Origin: Tetracladium setigerum
Taxonomy: Eukaryota; Ascomycota; Leotiomycetes; Helotiales
Length of the DNA: 64,000 nt
NCBI GenBank assembly: GCA_031472005.1
Contig: PZJY01000012.1
Span: 2,046,001-2,110,000 of the forward strand
Direction of reading: 5' to 3'
A program made the translations under genes and the position numbers. This document shows, piece by piece, positions 20,281-31,600 of the stretch. The notes under the pieces were generated by a model. The model made no database searches and was not told where the DNA came from. It saw only the letters and a list, made by a program, of their open reading frames with translations. The first letter of the stretch is position 1, and every line of letters begins with the position of its first letter.

Positions 20281-21962
20281 ATGATCCGCCAGGAATTCTC
20301 AAGAATAGATCCCAAGCGCAAGCCAATATACAACAAACATCGAACGAAGCAATTCGAGACTCCAGCATACCAGGCTTTAGAATACAAGAATCGACTCAAC
20401 TTCTATGTCACTCCCCCAACCGCGGACATCACACTCGAGCAGTTCGAGCAATGGGCGATCGATCGTCTGCGAGGTATGCTTGAATGATTTGTATAGAATC
20501 TGCGATCGTTGCTGACCGATGATCCTAGTTCTTGCCGAACTTGAAGCGTGCTCCTTCAGAAATAAAACTCCTGCTGAGACCGCAACCTACATGAAGCCTC
20601 TTCTCGACAAATACCTCCCTCTTTCTCCCACTACATCCGGCTCGACAGGCCTACAGTTGGAGAGGCAGAAAGATCACTACAGTCACTTCATTCTTCGCCT
20701 CGCATTCGCCTCAACGGAAGATCTACGAAGGCGATTCTCGCGCGCGGAGTCAATGCTGTTTCGATTGCGCTTTCAGGCCGACGATCTTCGAGACCGCCAG
20801 GCGTTCGTGGAAAGTCTAGGCCTAGATTGGGAAACGGTGACAGAAGATGAGAAGAGGTCCTATTGGGAGGAGCTGAAGGCTGTGAGTGGAGGATTTGCGA
20901 AGCGAGTGGAGGAGGAGAGTTACTTCAAGGTTGATTGGGAGAAAGTCCCTGAATTAATTGAGAATCGAAGGGTTTTCTTGAAAGCAGGAAAGGCATATGT
21001 TCCTAGTCGGGAACAACTTTCCATGGTGGTTGCAGAATTCACTACTAGGCTAGACAAGGCGTTAGAGGTTTGTTCTTGCTCCTGCATAGGTGGATCACAG
21101 CTGACAGAAAACAGCTCACATCTCGAGCTCTCCCACGACTTGATGAAGACGACCGTATTACCCCCATCCTCACTCATCTCTCCCAAAATTTTACTACACC
21201 AGATGCTCAATTCTCGACTTCCGCAACTGCGCTCTCAGGAGCGGATATCTCTGCCCGCAACATCGACACCCTTTCCGCGTCCTTCCCTCTCTGCATGCAG
21301 AACCTCCATAGATCACTTCGCCGCGATTCGCATCTCAAGCATTTTGGGCGTTTACAATACTCTTTGTTCTTGAAGGGCATTGGTCTTAATTTGGAAGAAT
21401 GTTTAGTATTCTGGCGATCGGCATTTAACAAGATCACAGACGACACTTTCAACAAAGAATATAGATACAACGTTCGACACGTTTATGGAGATGTCGGTGG
21501 AGATTCGAATCGAAGAGGCAACGGATACTCGCCCTTTTCATGTCAGAAGATCCTTACCGAACATCCTCCGGGTCCCGGAGAAGCGCATGGTTGTCCATAC
21601 AGACATTTCAGTGTAGACAATTTGACACAACTGCTGCAAGCTGTTGGTGTAAAAGATCAAGAGGTTCTGAGGGGCGTAAAGGAAGATAAGGAGAAGCAAA
21701 AGTTTCATCTGGCCTGTAATCGGTTCGTGCTCTTCTTGTCCCCGATGCTAAGATTTGTGTCTAACTCCACTCTAGGGTCTTTGAATATGCACACAAACAA
21801 GAGATTAAGAAAGTCAAAGATGAGGGAATCTGGACATCGGCCCAACTTGAAACCATCGTTCACCCGAACGAATTTTTCAAGCGGAGTTACCTACTCAAGA
21901 ATTTGGGCAAGAATCTCACCAAAGAGGAAGGCGAGAAAGCCGATGTACCAATGGAAGGATAA
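20281..21962 (+). CDS. pri2: DNA primase large subunit Pri2
   Basis: The exons are 20281-20473, 20529-21067, 21115-21722 and 21776-21962, giving 508 aa. Introns are 55, 47 and 53 bp. Pri2 is the iron-sulfur subunit of primase in the DNA polymerase alpha-primase complex and works in RNA primer synthesis at replication forks. Diagnostic sequence includes YKNRLNFYVTPPTADITLEQ near the N terminus and the C-terminal Fe-S domain. Its four cysteine ligands are visible at about residues 304 (FPLCMQNLH), 387 (FSCQKIL), 404 (HGCPYRHF) and 445 (LACNRVFE). The spacing of 83, 17 and 41 is close to that of the human protein. The last exon ends KNLGKNLTKEEGEKADVPME. The frame is intact with no indel, unlike several neighbouring genes. 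Confidence 0.95.
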
Positions 21963-23065
21963 TTTTTAAGCGCGTGAGTGAAAATAGCTTGGGTAAGGTG
22001 GAGTATGGCGTTTGTTGGTTTGCATCGGAGGGGGCTGGAAGGAATTTGATAAGGATGGTTAATGTGAGATGAAGTGTTAAAGTGGGATTTTCCTCTGCCT
22101 AGACGAGCAATGGAAACGTCATGTAGTTCATTCCATGGTCAAGGCTTTGACGTTAAACGGTGAGGCGGTTTAGTTTCTTAGGTATTAAGGGTAGTCAGTA
22201 GTCAGTAGGCAGCGGTTGACGCAAGATCAGATGGAATAGAACCTCGATTGTTATCAGAACTCCACAAGTAGTTTCTTGTGTGGAGCTTGTTTACATATTC
22301 CTTGACTATGTTTTCCAACCCCATCTTGTGGTGGCTCTGTTTTTATCTCTCCTTTGCAATTTTCCCTTAACCTTAACGAAATATGTCGTCGCAAGTTATG
22401 ATGTGCATTTCGCGATGTGTAGTCTCAGATGACAACATAGCCACGCATCCTCAAAAACACCAACCTCGTTCGTATTTCCGGGGTACGACTCTTCGTCCTC
22501 GGATCACGGACACAGAATAGACTTCAAATCTCTCACAAGTCAAAGCTTTGTTGCCCACCAAGATCGGCACTCTCAATCTCAGATCTAGCGGTCAGAGTCG
22601 GCGTCGTAACCACCCAGCCCATTGCATAAAGACTGAAAGATCTATAACCGTCCAAAATGACGTCGAATTGCGACCCTGAAAAGTCTAAACGCAAGATTTG
22701 GTTTCGGCTTGATTTCTTGAATCGTTGTAGTGTGGTGGTGGTGGGGTTCGCGATGTTTCGTTGTCGTGATTTCGAGAGGGAGTATCCCTGTGTTTGGGGG
22801 AGGATTGTGGGGTTGATGATGATATTGCTCATGTATAACAGAGGTTAATAATCCTCGAGACGAACACATTCACTCCTTGAATTGGATACTGATTATTTTT
22901 TTCAAATGTCACTGGTTTGTGTGAACACTTCATAAGATCAAAGTGTTATTCCCTCAATATTTCGGTTAAGGCCTCATCTCATCTGTCGAGTAAAAAACAA
23001 CCTTGGCTGCACAAATCGGAAAGATAGAACACCTCAGAAGGAAAGAACATTCTCAAGACTACAAA
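21963..23065. other. Intergenic region
   Basis: About 1.1 kb between pri2 and the next plus-strand gene. A 99-codon minus-strand frame from ATG 22832 to 22533 has no recognisable family and is not called. Confidence 0.45.
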
Positions 23066-24513
23066 ATGTCTATAATCGCTCCCAGAGGTCAGCTGCACCA
23101 GCCCCTCTCCGCCTTCACAAATTCGGCCTCAAGAAAACGAAGCCATCAAAAGAATTCCCATTCGACGAACCCCCAACGACACCAACCACTCCGGCACTTT
23201 CAGAATCGCCCATACCTATCCCAAACAAAAGTCCCAAACGTCAAACCTTCTCTACTGTTCTTCCACCACCAAAAGACGAAAAGAAATACACGCTCAGGAC
23301 CCTCCCACTTACGCCAACTCAATCACAAACACAAAATGCATCGTATCCTCCACTACCCACGCCAACGAGAACCAACACTAGGCTTTCAACTGTAAGTACA
23401 GCAGTTGGAAGCGGAACGTCCGGATCTACTCCCAGCCCTGGTGTTGCCGGCAATGGACCATTTGCACCTCCTGCGGCTCCTAGTGAGGCACCGCCATTGC
23501 GAAGGATACAAACTACCAGCTCAAACGCAAATGCAACCAGACCAAGATCAAGATCACAGTCCTTCACATCTCAGAATAGGCGACAACCTATTCAGACTTC
23601 GGATCCTCTCCCTCCCAAAACACCATCGACCCGACAAAAGCTCGCCGACCAGGCTAACAACCCATCTTCCCTCCCCAACTCGGAGAAGTACTCCGAGAAC
23701 AGCAAACCACCAACGACAGCCCAAAGGTTCAAGGATGGTGCATTTTTTGCCTTTGTGCTGCTACCCTTGAGTTGTTGGTATACTCGAGGCGGAAAGCGAC
23801 TAAAGGAATTAGATATGAGGGAGTTAGAAGAGAGTAGAGAAGCTCGAAGGCAAGAAATGTTAGATGAGAGAGCCCGAGAGAGTTCTGTTGATGTCAGTAT
23901 GCCTCCTCGAGCAGCTGTTGCTGGCGTCGGCGGTGGTAGGAGGATGAGTTTTGATTCCGCTGCTCTTGGGGCTGGTGGAAGACCGCGCAGTCATCATCGA
24001 GAAAATCACACAAAATCCCATGTTCGTGGGATGAGCGTTGATGGGTCTCAGTCTCAGCGGCAACAACAGCGAGCAGATCACAGTCGACGAATGAGTGTTG
24101 AGGATCTTGCTCAGGGAGGCGGTCCGAGGAGGTCCCCGTCGTTCACAACTACTACAGCTGCTACTGCGGCTGGTAATCCTAGTCCGCAGCGGAAAATGAG
24201 TCTGGATGATTTCAGAAGAGTGACTGCAGGGTCAAGAGCAAGAGCTGAGGCTATGGCTATGGAAGCAAATTCACAACAACAGAGAAATGTGGAGGGAAGG
24301 AGGAGAGCGGAAACATTGGGATCTGGGGGTGAAGGACTCAGAAGATCAGGAAGTTTAGGGCCGGGGACTGTTGGACATAAGAGGTCAGGAAGTCTGAAGA
24401 GAGTGGTGCATCCGGACTTTGATTTTGAGGGGGAGGGGAGGGTGCCTTTGGTTAGGAGGTCGATCGGTGGGAGCGTGAAGGTTGGAGAGTTGATGGCTGG
24501 GAGAGCTTTATGA
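23066..24513 (+). CDS. Conserved-looking basic fungal protein of unknown function
   Basis: I do not recognise this family. A good ATG context at 23066 (ACAAAATGTC) begins MSIIAP, but the long open frame carrying the protein is one base out and continues RSAAPAPLRLHKFGLKKTKP. One C added to the C3 at 23081-23083 joins them as MSIIAPQRSAAPAPLRLHKF and gives 482 aa. The alternative is an upstream first exon spliced at CCCAG|AGG (23085/23086). The N-terminal half is Pro/Thr/Ser-rich and looks disordered. A more structured stretch (TAQRFKDGAFFAFVLLPLSC) contains a short hydrophobic segment and is followed by a charged helix, LKELDMRELEESREARRQEM. The C-terminal third is Arg/Ser/Gln-rich with repeated RRxS-like sites. 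Confidence 0.65.
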
Positions 24514-24895
24514 AATGAATGGGATGATGACTTGAATGATTTATTACGGAATGATGAATGCATATGGGATTTGGAGTTTTTATATAGAGGTGGCGGTTTG
24601 GCTAATATAATTCTAAGACTACCAACACATAGAGCTTTTACTCTCAAGTGTGACAAAAACTACCATTTGAGACCGTTTGATATTTTTTCTAATATTTTGA
24701 TGTTTATTACTACTAATCCTGCTTGTCATTTTATGATCAAAGTGTCTTAGAACGCGCTACTTTCGAAAGCAGAAGTTCCAAGGTAGCTGCTGCTCTGTCT
24801 TCCTCGGGCCACGCAACTTTACCTGCTTCCATAGAAGTGCTATTAACTCTGGCAATAAATCGTCTCTTCATGTGTTATATACGCCTCACTCTCCT
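24514..24895. other. Convergent 3' spacer
   Basis: This spacer lies between the unknown plus-strand gene and the OXNAD1-like minus-strand gene. It is AT-rich with no feature beyond presumed 3' UTRs. Confidence 0.5.
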
Positions 24896-26128
24896 CTACC
24901 ACCACCGCTCACAAAGCACATTCTCCTTCACAATCCCCTCCACGCCCTTCACCTTTTCAACAAACTCATCCGTCATCCCCGGTACACCACAAACATAAAT
25001 CACCGTATCAGCCCTCTCTCCCACCGGTCCCAAATCATTCAAAACATCTCCTTCCTCTATTCTCCTCCTATACATCTCCACATTTTCCTTCCTTTCCACG
25101 CCCCCCTCTCCTCCTCCTTCAACAACCTTCCTCCCAGTCAAGAAAACCCTCAACTCCCCTTCCTCCCCAAGCAGCACGAAAGCGTCTCTCAACCTCTTCA
25201 AAAATAACACTTCCCCCTCCCCGTTCCCATTCTCTTCACCAACATCCTTTGAAGTATACAAAAACGAAACTTTAAACCCTAACTTCTTTCGCTCCACGTC
25301 TGATGATAATTGTTCCACAATAAACGAAAGCATGCTCATCAAAGGATTTATACCCACTCCCCCAGCTATGAAAACAACCCTTTTCATCATTCTCTTCTCT
25401 TTACCAACAACACTACCACCACCATCACCACCCAAAGAAGAAACCCCAGAAGAAAAAGAATACCCAGCCAGCGGCGGCGGCCAAACAAATCCCCCGCCAA
25501 CCCTCACCTCAACCTCCCTCCCCACAACATCATCACGCCACAACCAAACCGCCGCAGGATTCCCCGGTGACTTCTGAACAGCGAGCTCGATGTAATCATG
25601 ACTGAGGGAAGGGGAGGACGTGATTGTGAAACCGCCTGGTTTGGGATCGAGGGGACGTAGACGTCTAGCCACTGGCCGGGGAGGAAGGTGAGTGGGGTTC
25701 TGGTTGTTGTGGCGGTGGTGGTGGTGGTTGTGCTGGAGGTAGTGGTAGAGGTAGGAGGTGAGAGGCGGAGGAGGCGGATGAGTGAGTTCGGATGGGTGAT
25801 GGTTTTTATGGTGAGGGTGTGGAGGTTCTGTTTGTTTTGTTAGGTTTTTACATTGATATAAAAGCACGTGAACTGGAATGATGAAAATGTGGGAGGTGGA
25901 ATGTGCTTATGATTAAAAGTTGAAGTTTTTACTTCATTACTTGATGAAGTGCTTGCTTGCTTGCTCACTCACCGGATCACGAGGTTCCTCTGCGGTGCGC
26001 TCAAGATGGGATGTGTATGGCTTTGATGAAGCCATGGCTCTATAACTCCCTCCCGAGAGAAGATTCAGAAGGCTGTGATTAGTTGGTCTTGAGAGGATTC
26101 TTAGCCGTATTGAGATACGCTGCTGCAT
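24896..26128 (-). CDS. OXNAD1-like FAD/NAD(P)-binding oxidoreductase
   Basis: The exons are 26128-25973 and 25827-24896, with a 145-bp intron (GTGAGT..ACAG, branch CCTAAC) in phase 0. The protein is a ferredoxin-reductase-like enzyme of the OXNAD1/cytochrome b5 reductase type. The FAD part shows LTFLPGQWLDVYVP then GGFTITSSP. The nucleotide-binding part shows FIAGGVGINPLMSML, and the C terminus shows YVCGVPGMTDEFV. The frame breaks between VPSIP and KPGGF at the run 25643-25645. One extra base there gives VPSIPKPGGF and 362 aa. The first 31 residues are Arg-rich and lack acidic residues, ending YRAMASSKP. This suggests a mitochondrial presequence, with a second in-frame ATG that could start a shorter cytosolic form. 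The physiological electron acceptor is unknown. Confidence 0.85.
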
Positions 26129-26813
26129 TTGTATGCGAAATAGTTAGGGAATTGCTGTTGTTGTGCTGCTATGAAACAGTGTTTTGTTTGTTTATCTGTT
26201 TGTTTATCAGTGATAGATAGAAGAGGTAAGAAAGGTTGTTTGATTTGGATGTGGACGATTATGCTGCTGGAGATTGATGCCAAGTGAGTTCCAGTAGCCG
26301 GTCTCTGCCGACCATTGCTAGTTCATAAGCAAGGAAAGATCAAAGGTGGGAGTTTGCATTAAAGATGCAAGTTCAATAAAGAGAAATGAAACTAGAGTAG
26401 CACTTCCACTCACTTCCATTGTCGTTGCCCGGGGCCAAAAGAATCAATATCGATGTGACGTTGTCTTCAAATTTATATGTAAGATTACCTCCCAAAATTA
26501 AGAATGTTTGAACAATTCCAGGAGCACTACTCCGGTTGTCTAAGTAGCTTGAGCACCACAATATTTCCAGTTCTTGCACATCTCACTCACTCACCTTTCT
26601 TTCAATATCCATCAGCTTAAGTTAATAAATAGCTCTGTTTTCAAGTATCTTACAACTAGCTAAGTACCCAGTGTCACCCAGCCCAAACCCAGGCAGGCAG
26701 ATTAAACGTAGGAATGAATAACAGCTCGAATAACTTATTTCCCGTCCCTCCAAACGCCAGGTATGTATGCACTCACTTTTTCCCTTCCCAAGCAAAACCA
26801 TCAAAGCGCAAAC
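26129..26813. other. Spacer between pob3 and the oxidoreductase gene
   Basis: This carries the 3' UTR of pob3 and the promoter of the oxidoreductase gene, both on the minus strand. There is a short TTTGTTTGTTTATC-type repeat near 26185-26207. No gene is seen. Confidence 0.5.
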
Positions 26814-28771
26814 TTAAACCTTGACCTTCTTCTTTGGTCTCTCGTCCTCCGCATCACTCCCAGCATCATCTTCGTCGCTATCAGTGCCGCTACTCTCGTG
26901 AGCAGAGTCGTATTCCTCGGCAACATCACTCTCGCTATCTCCTTGGAAATCCTCATCCACACTCTCGTCATCCTCATCTGCGCTTCCCCTATCAGCTCTT
27001 GCTGCAACTACTTCGTCGTCACTTGAAGCCATATCTGGATCACGAAGAGCGGCTGCCAACAGGGCAGTAGTGTCCTCATCCATCTCGTTCTTGACGCGGA
27101 GCTGTTTGATCTTGAAGAAATCCTCCAGTTGCTTCTGCTCTTCTCGGTTAATGTTGGAGAACTGACTGTCACCACCAGCCTTCAAATGAACCGTGATGTC
27201 GAATGTTCGAGAAGCCGAAACAGCACCGCCAACACGAGAGAATGTGATGCTTTGAATTGTGTCATAGGCAATCCATGTTGCTGGCTTTGGAACAAACATG
27301 AATGCCTTTTCGAGACAGTAGAGGAAACCCTCGCTGGCCTTGATCGAGCACTTGATACCGTATTGACCGTGGTGACTTACAAATGTTAGTACAGATTAAG
27401 CACATTAAGCACAGAAAACACAAACGTACCTTAAGAAGTCCTTTGCTGGTTGGTTGACCTTCTTTCCTGCCAAACCACGGAAGACTTGTGTGACGACTTG
27501 ATGAAGAGGCTGCTCGTAATGTGGGACGAGTTTTCCTTCATATCTCTCCTTCATAAACTCCTCGGTCATATTGAGATCAATCGTAACCTCCTCATCCTTC
27601 TTGAATTGCATGACCAAGAATGGATATCTGGTCTGACCTTGTCGGAGAGGGGGTCAAGTCCAATACAGATCATGAAGTGCAACTCGTCTGGCTTTGGCAG
27701 AATCATGAACTTCTTAATATTCTCGTATTGAATCTTGTAGTCGTACGTCTTACCACGAAGTCGGAAAGATGTCTCGTACATATCGATATCAAAGCGTCCT
27801 CTGCAAATTGTTAATTCCATCTACAGCAAAGAGCAAGATAACCCACCTAGGAGTGAGATGCAAGACATCCAAGAATGTAGCAAATGTATCACCAGCAACC
27901 TCTCCAATATCCGCCTTCTCCATCAGGGTATCGTAGAAGAGATTGGCGGCATTTTGCTCCTCTCCATCTCCCTCTTCATCACTTGGTGCATCCTCGCCCT
28001 CAGGAACTTCTTTCTTCTTGGTGACACCGGGAATGTAGAATCGCATTTCGACCAATTGGTCCTTGCCTGCGCCAGCCTTCTTTCCTTTGCCCCTCGCACC
28101 ACCGAGTGATCCATTTGTTCCAGTATCATCCTTCGCAGGCAAACTAAACTCGATCGCAACCTCGTTCTTTCCCGCCAGGTTGGTGTTTGTAACTTCGGAA
28201 TATGGAATCTCAAACGCAGGTCGGTTCTGTACGTTGAACTGCAGCTCTGCCTTTCCAAACTCGCCCTTACCCCAGTTCCAGCCACGGAGGGCATGCTCCT
28301 TGTGTTCGAGATTTGTGCTGTACCAACTCTTGAAGACCTTGCTCAACCGCTCGAAATCCTGCAGGTGTTAGCAGGTCACAGCGCGCAGTGACCAGGAAAG
28401 CATACCTCCTGCAGAAACCCATCGAGCTGAACGATGCCCGAACTGCGCGAGAGAATCTTGATCTCAAATCCTTTGGCCGCACGACTCCATTGCGCACTTG
28501 CGATTTGCGCGCCATCTAGGGTGAAGGTATCGCCGCCTCCTGAAGGCTTCCATCCAAAACCGTTATCTGCGAATCGACATTTACCAGATTCCTTGGAAAG
28601 ATCGAGGAAGATGTTATCGAAAGATTCCCTGGAAGAGTTCAGGTTAGCCGGTGCAAGTGGAGGTCCTGGTGGTCCCGTTTCTCCATCTCGACCTCGCCCA
28701 ACCAAGGCATTTTTGGCGGGGGGAGCTTTGGAAGGCATTGCAGTATTCTTTCGGGATCTTGGAGGCGCCAT
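26814..28771 (-). CDS. pob3: FACT complex subunit Pob3 (SSRP1)
   Basis: The exons are 28771-28406, 28358-27847, 27800-27430 and 27375-26814, with introns of 47, 46 and 54 bp. Pob3 pairs with Spt16 in FACT, the nuclear histone chaperone used in transcription and replication. The N-terminal domain has GFGWKPSGGGDTFTLD and SAQWSRAAKGFEIKILSRSS, followed by HALRGWNWGKGEFGKAEL. The PH-like middle domain has LTPRGRFDIDMYETSFRLRG and FLVMQFKKDEEVTIDLNM. The tail is very acidic and ends KKKVKV, with no HMG box, as in other fungi. The frame breaks at the G5 tract 27649-27653. Adding one base restores GLDPPLRQGQTRYPFLV and a 603-aa protein. The first 50 residues (MAPPRSRKNT..) are not typical of Pob3, which usually starts close to the ESFDNI block. 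Confidence 0.93.
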
Positions 28772-29894
28772 GATTACGATTGAGGTTGTCGTTATCAAAC
28801 GCAGGAGAGGAGAAAGAAAAAGGTTTGTTGCTGGTCTTCAGGGAAGAAGGTGGTGAAAGAGAGAGGGTGGTTTTGTCTTAGAGGGAGTAAAGGAAACGGG
28901 AACATACATGGCCATGATTATAAATATGTTTATACGGTAAAATGGCAAGAGAGGTGATGCAAACGAAAAGTGAAGTGAAAGGTCGGCTGGAAGGTGAGGA
29001 AGGCGCGTTGCATTGTCGTAACTGCACTTTACGCGATTTTTGGCAGCTCTGTTCCGCACGTGCAATTATGTAATCAACCACCAGCAGGATCAGAGGCGAG
29101 CCACTCTCCAAAGAGCTAAATGTGTGAGGTCCTTTTCTTTGTGCACAAAATAGGTACGGAAGTATTATCGTATACCTAGACACAAATTTCACAAGAAACA
29201 ATTAGGTTCAGGGGTACAGATGTATGTGTGACTTTTGGGTATTATATATGATAATTACAGGTCGAGCCATATTGTTAGCCATGCTAAGGTCTAAACTTCA
29301 TCCACTAAGTAGATGGCTCTTCATTATCAAGATCGATCTAGTCCTCCTCAGCCAGACCATGCCAACCCACCTCTCGCCTTCAACATCCTCCCAGCTCAGT
29401 CTACCACCATCCCATGGTCAAAAATCGCTATGCTAGCAAGCCCTGCCATGTTTCTTTCTCCACCTCGTCCGATTAAAAAAGAGATATCGAAGGTACAAAC
29501 CCCAAGAACGAGAAGCCAGAAAACACGCGCCAACTTTTTGGTCATTGCGTAAGTCGAGAATGGACTCCATTATTCATAGGGCATGAAAACACAAGTCGCA
29601 ACCCAATCCCACCCACCCATGGAAATGCCAAACGGAGCGTGCAGAAAGCAAGCAGGTCATAAAGCATCAGAGGAGGTTCAGAGAAACAAACGGCCCGGAA
29701 CTTTTAAAAATCGAATAGAGAAAACGGACGAAAATGCATGCAAAAGAAGGTAGGTAGAGTACAGTGTGCGGGAGGTGCTAAAGAGGCGGATGTGTCGGGT
29801 CCAAATGGCAGAGAGATATAGTACAGTCGAAAAGCGGTCGAGTAACGAGGGTGAGGGGTTATAAACAGGGAACGGGAATCTCGTTGGTCGCCGA
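28772..29894. other. Intergenic region
   Basis: This carries the pob3 promoter and leader and the 3' UTR of the NTF2-RRM gene. No other gene is supported. Confidence 0.5.
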
Positions 29895-31600
29895 TCAAGC
29901 GTTTGCTGCTTGGTTGACACGACCACCACGAGCGGGAGCTCCAGGGGCACCTCCACGGCCACGGTTTGCGCCAAAGTTGCCTCGTCCACCTTGACCACCT
30001 TGACCTCCGGTACGGTTTTGCTCAAATCCTCCACGGCCTCGGCCGTTCAAAGCTCCTCCACGGCCACCACCAGTGTAGTTGTTGGATCCGTATGCACCAG
30101 CCTTTGGTCGTCGGGCCTCAACATAGATCGGCTCGCCATTGACTTGGTGGGGGTTGGCAGCAGCGGCAGCTTGGTAGCCTTCAGCAGTAGCGAACTCGAC
30201 AAAGGCGCAATTCTAGTGATGTTAGTCTTTTGAATGAATTAGTAGATTGGGAAGCTTACCTTTCCACGGTTGACATCAAAGTAAACCAGTTGACCGTGAG
30301 CGGACAATGCAGCCTTCAAGTCATCAGCATCAACCTTCTCGGTGACGTTGCGGACATAACCCATGGTTCCCTTCTCTTCGGGAGCGCCAGAGATGGATTG
30401 AGGTCGGTTTTGTCTCTTTGCGTGTTCGCTTCCAGCGGTTTGCCACTCAGCATTCTCCTTGTTCTTCTCAGCAGCTGGAACAGCGACTGGAGCGGCGACT
30501 GGAGCGGGCTTCGAAGCTTGGGCAGCGGGAGGAGCAGCACGGGATTGGGCAGGTGGGGTTGATGTCTTTGCAATGACAGGAACGGCTGGCTTTGGGGCAG
30601 ATCCAACGGCTGCTGCTGCTCGGCTGGCCCAGCTCAAGGGCTTGAGTGATGCAGCTGGTTGGGCTGGAGCCTTCACAGCTGGAGTTGGAGTAGGGACAGG
30701 CTCGAGGGGCTTCTCTGGCTCCTTGATCTCTTCCTCGACCTCCTTCTCAGCAGCCTCGGGAGCAGGGGCCTCTTCCTCGACCTCTGGGACCTCGACCTCT
30801 GGCTCCTCAACCTTTGCGGAAGTGCCGTTAGTTGCTGGAGCTTCAGCGGCGGCCTCGGGCTCAACGATCTCCTCAAGCTTCTTGTCAACGACTTCGGTAT
30901 CCAAAGCCGCAGCTGGCTCCTCGGAAGAAGCTTGCTTGGGCATCTCGACGTCCTCAACAAGGGGACCTGCTGGAGCAGCTTCCTCTTGAACACCCTCGAC
31001 TTGCTCCTCCTCACCCTCCTCGTTGATGTATCGGAAGATGTCATTAAGAACAAAGTATCCGGTTGGTTGTTGAGCAAGGACGAAGGTCTGAACGAACTTC
31101 TTGAGCTCGGCAGACTTGTTGGAGGTCTCACCAATGACTTGGATGACAATGTTGTCGAAGGAAGCTTGAGAGTCAACGTTGGAGACACGGACTTTGCAGT
31201 CTTGGAAATCCAACTCCTTGATGCGCTCTTGGATGGCCTGCAAAAATTAGACCAATGAGCTAGGTGTGGGAAAGGGCATACTTACACTGCGGCCAACGGA
31301 AACGTTGGCAAGCTCGGCCTCGAGTCCAGAAACGAATTGAGATCGCTTGCCGTAGAAGAGCTGCATCAAATTAGTAGGGTGAAGAAGGCTGCATGCAAGG
31401 TGACTTACGTGAAGCTTCTCTGGAGATTTGCTCAAAGTGGTGTAATATTGCTCGACGAAGTACCAGCCAACCTCATCTTTGGAAAGATCGCTGCTTGAAG
31501 CACCTCCGGTAGCAGAGTCGGTTGGGCCAGAGGTAGCTGGGTATTGCTCAGCTGCGCCCTTGAGCTGGTCCTGCTGCGAGAAGTTGCCATTGGTTGCCAT
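29895..31600 (-). CDS. NTF2 and RRM domain protein, G3BP/Bre5-like
   Basis: The exons are 31600-31409, 31360-31286, 31237-30260 and 30212-29895, with introns of 47-48 bp, giving 520 aa. The N-terminal NTF2-like domain (about 30-155) shows EVGWYFVEQYYTTLSKSPEK, LFYGKRSQFV and YFVLNDIFRYI. A long Pro/Ala/Glu-rich acidic linker follows. An RRM spans about 380-445, with GYVRNVTEKVDADDLKAAL, LVYFDVNRGKNCAFVEFAT and PIYVEARRP. The C terminus is a Gly/Arg-rich RGG tail. This architecture is that of G3BP in animals and the Bre5/Nxt3-type proteins of fungi. These RNA-binding proteins act in stress granules and as cofactors of the Ubp3-type deubiquitinase. That role is inferred from the domain order. 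The frame is intact in all four exons. Confidence 0.92.

Noticed and set aside
22533..22832. 99-aa minus-strand frame with an ATG start
   Set aside because: No family resemblance, supporting splice or neighbour context was found. It is too weak to annotate.
30459..31258. Long plus-strand frames opposite the NTF2-RRM gene
   Set aside because: They are shadows of the Ala/Pro/Glu-rich linker of the real minus-strand gene.
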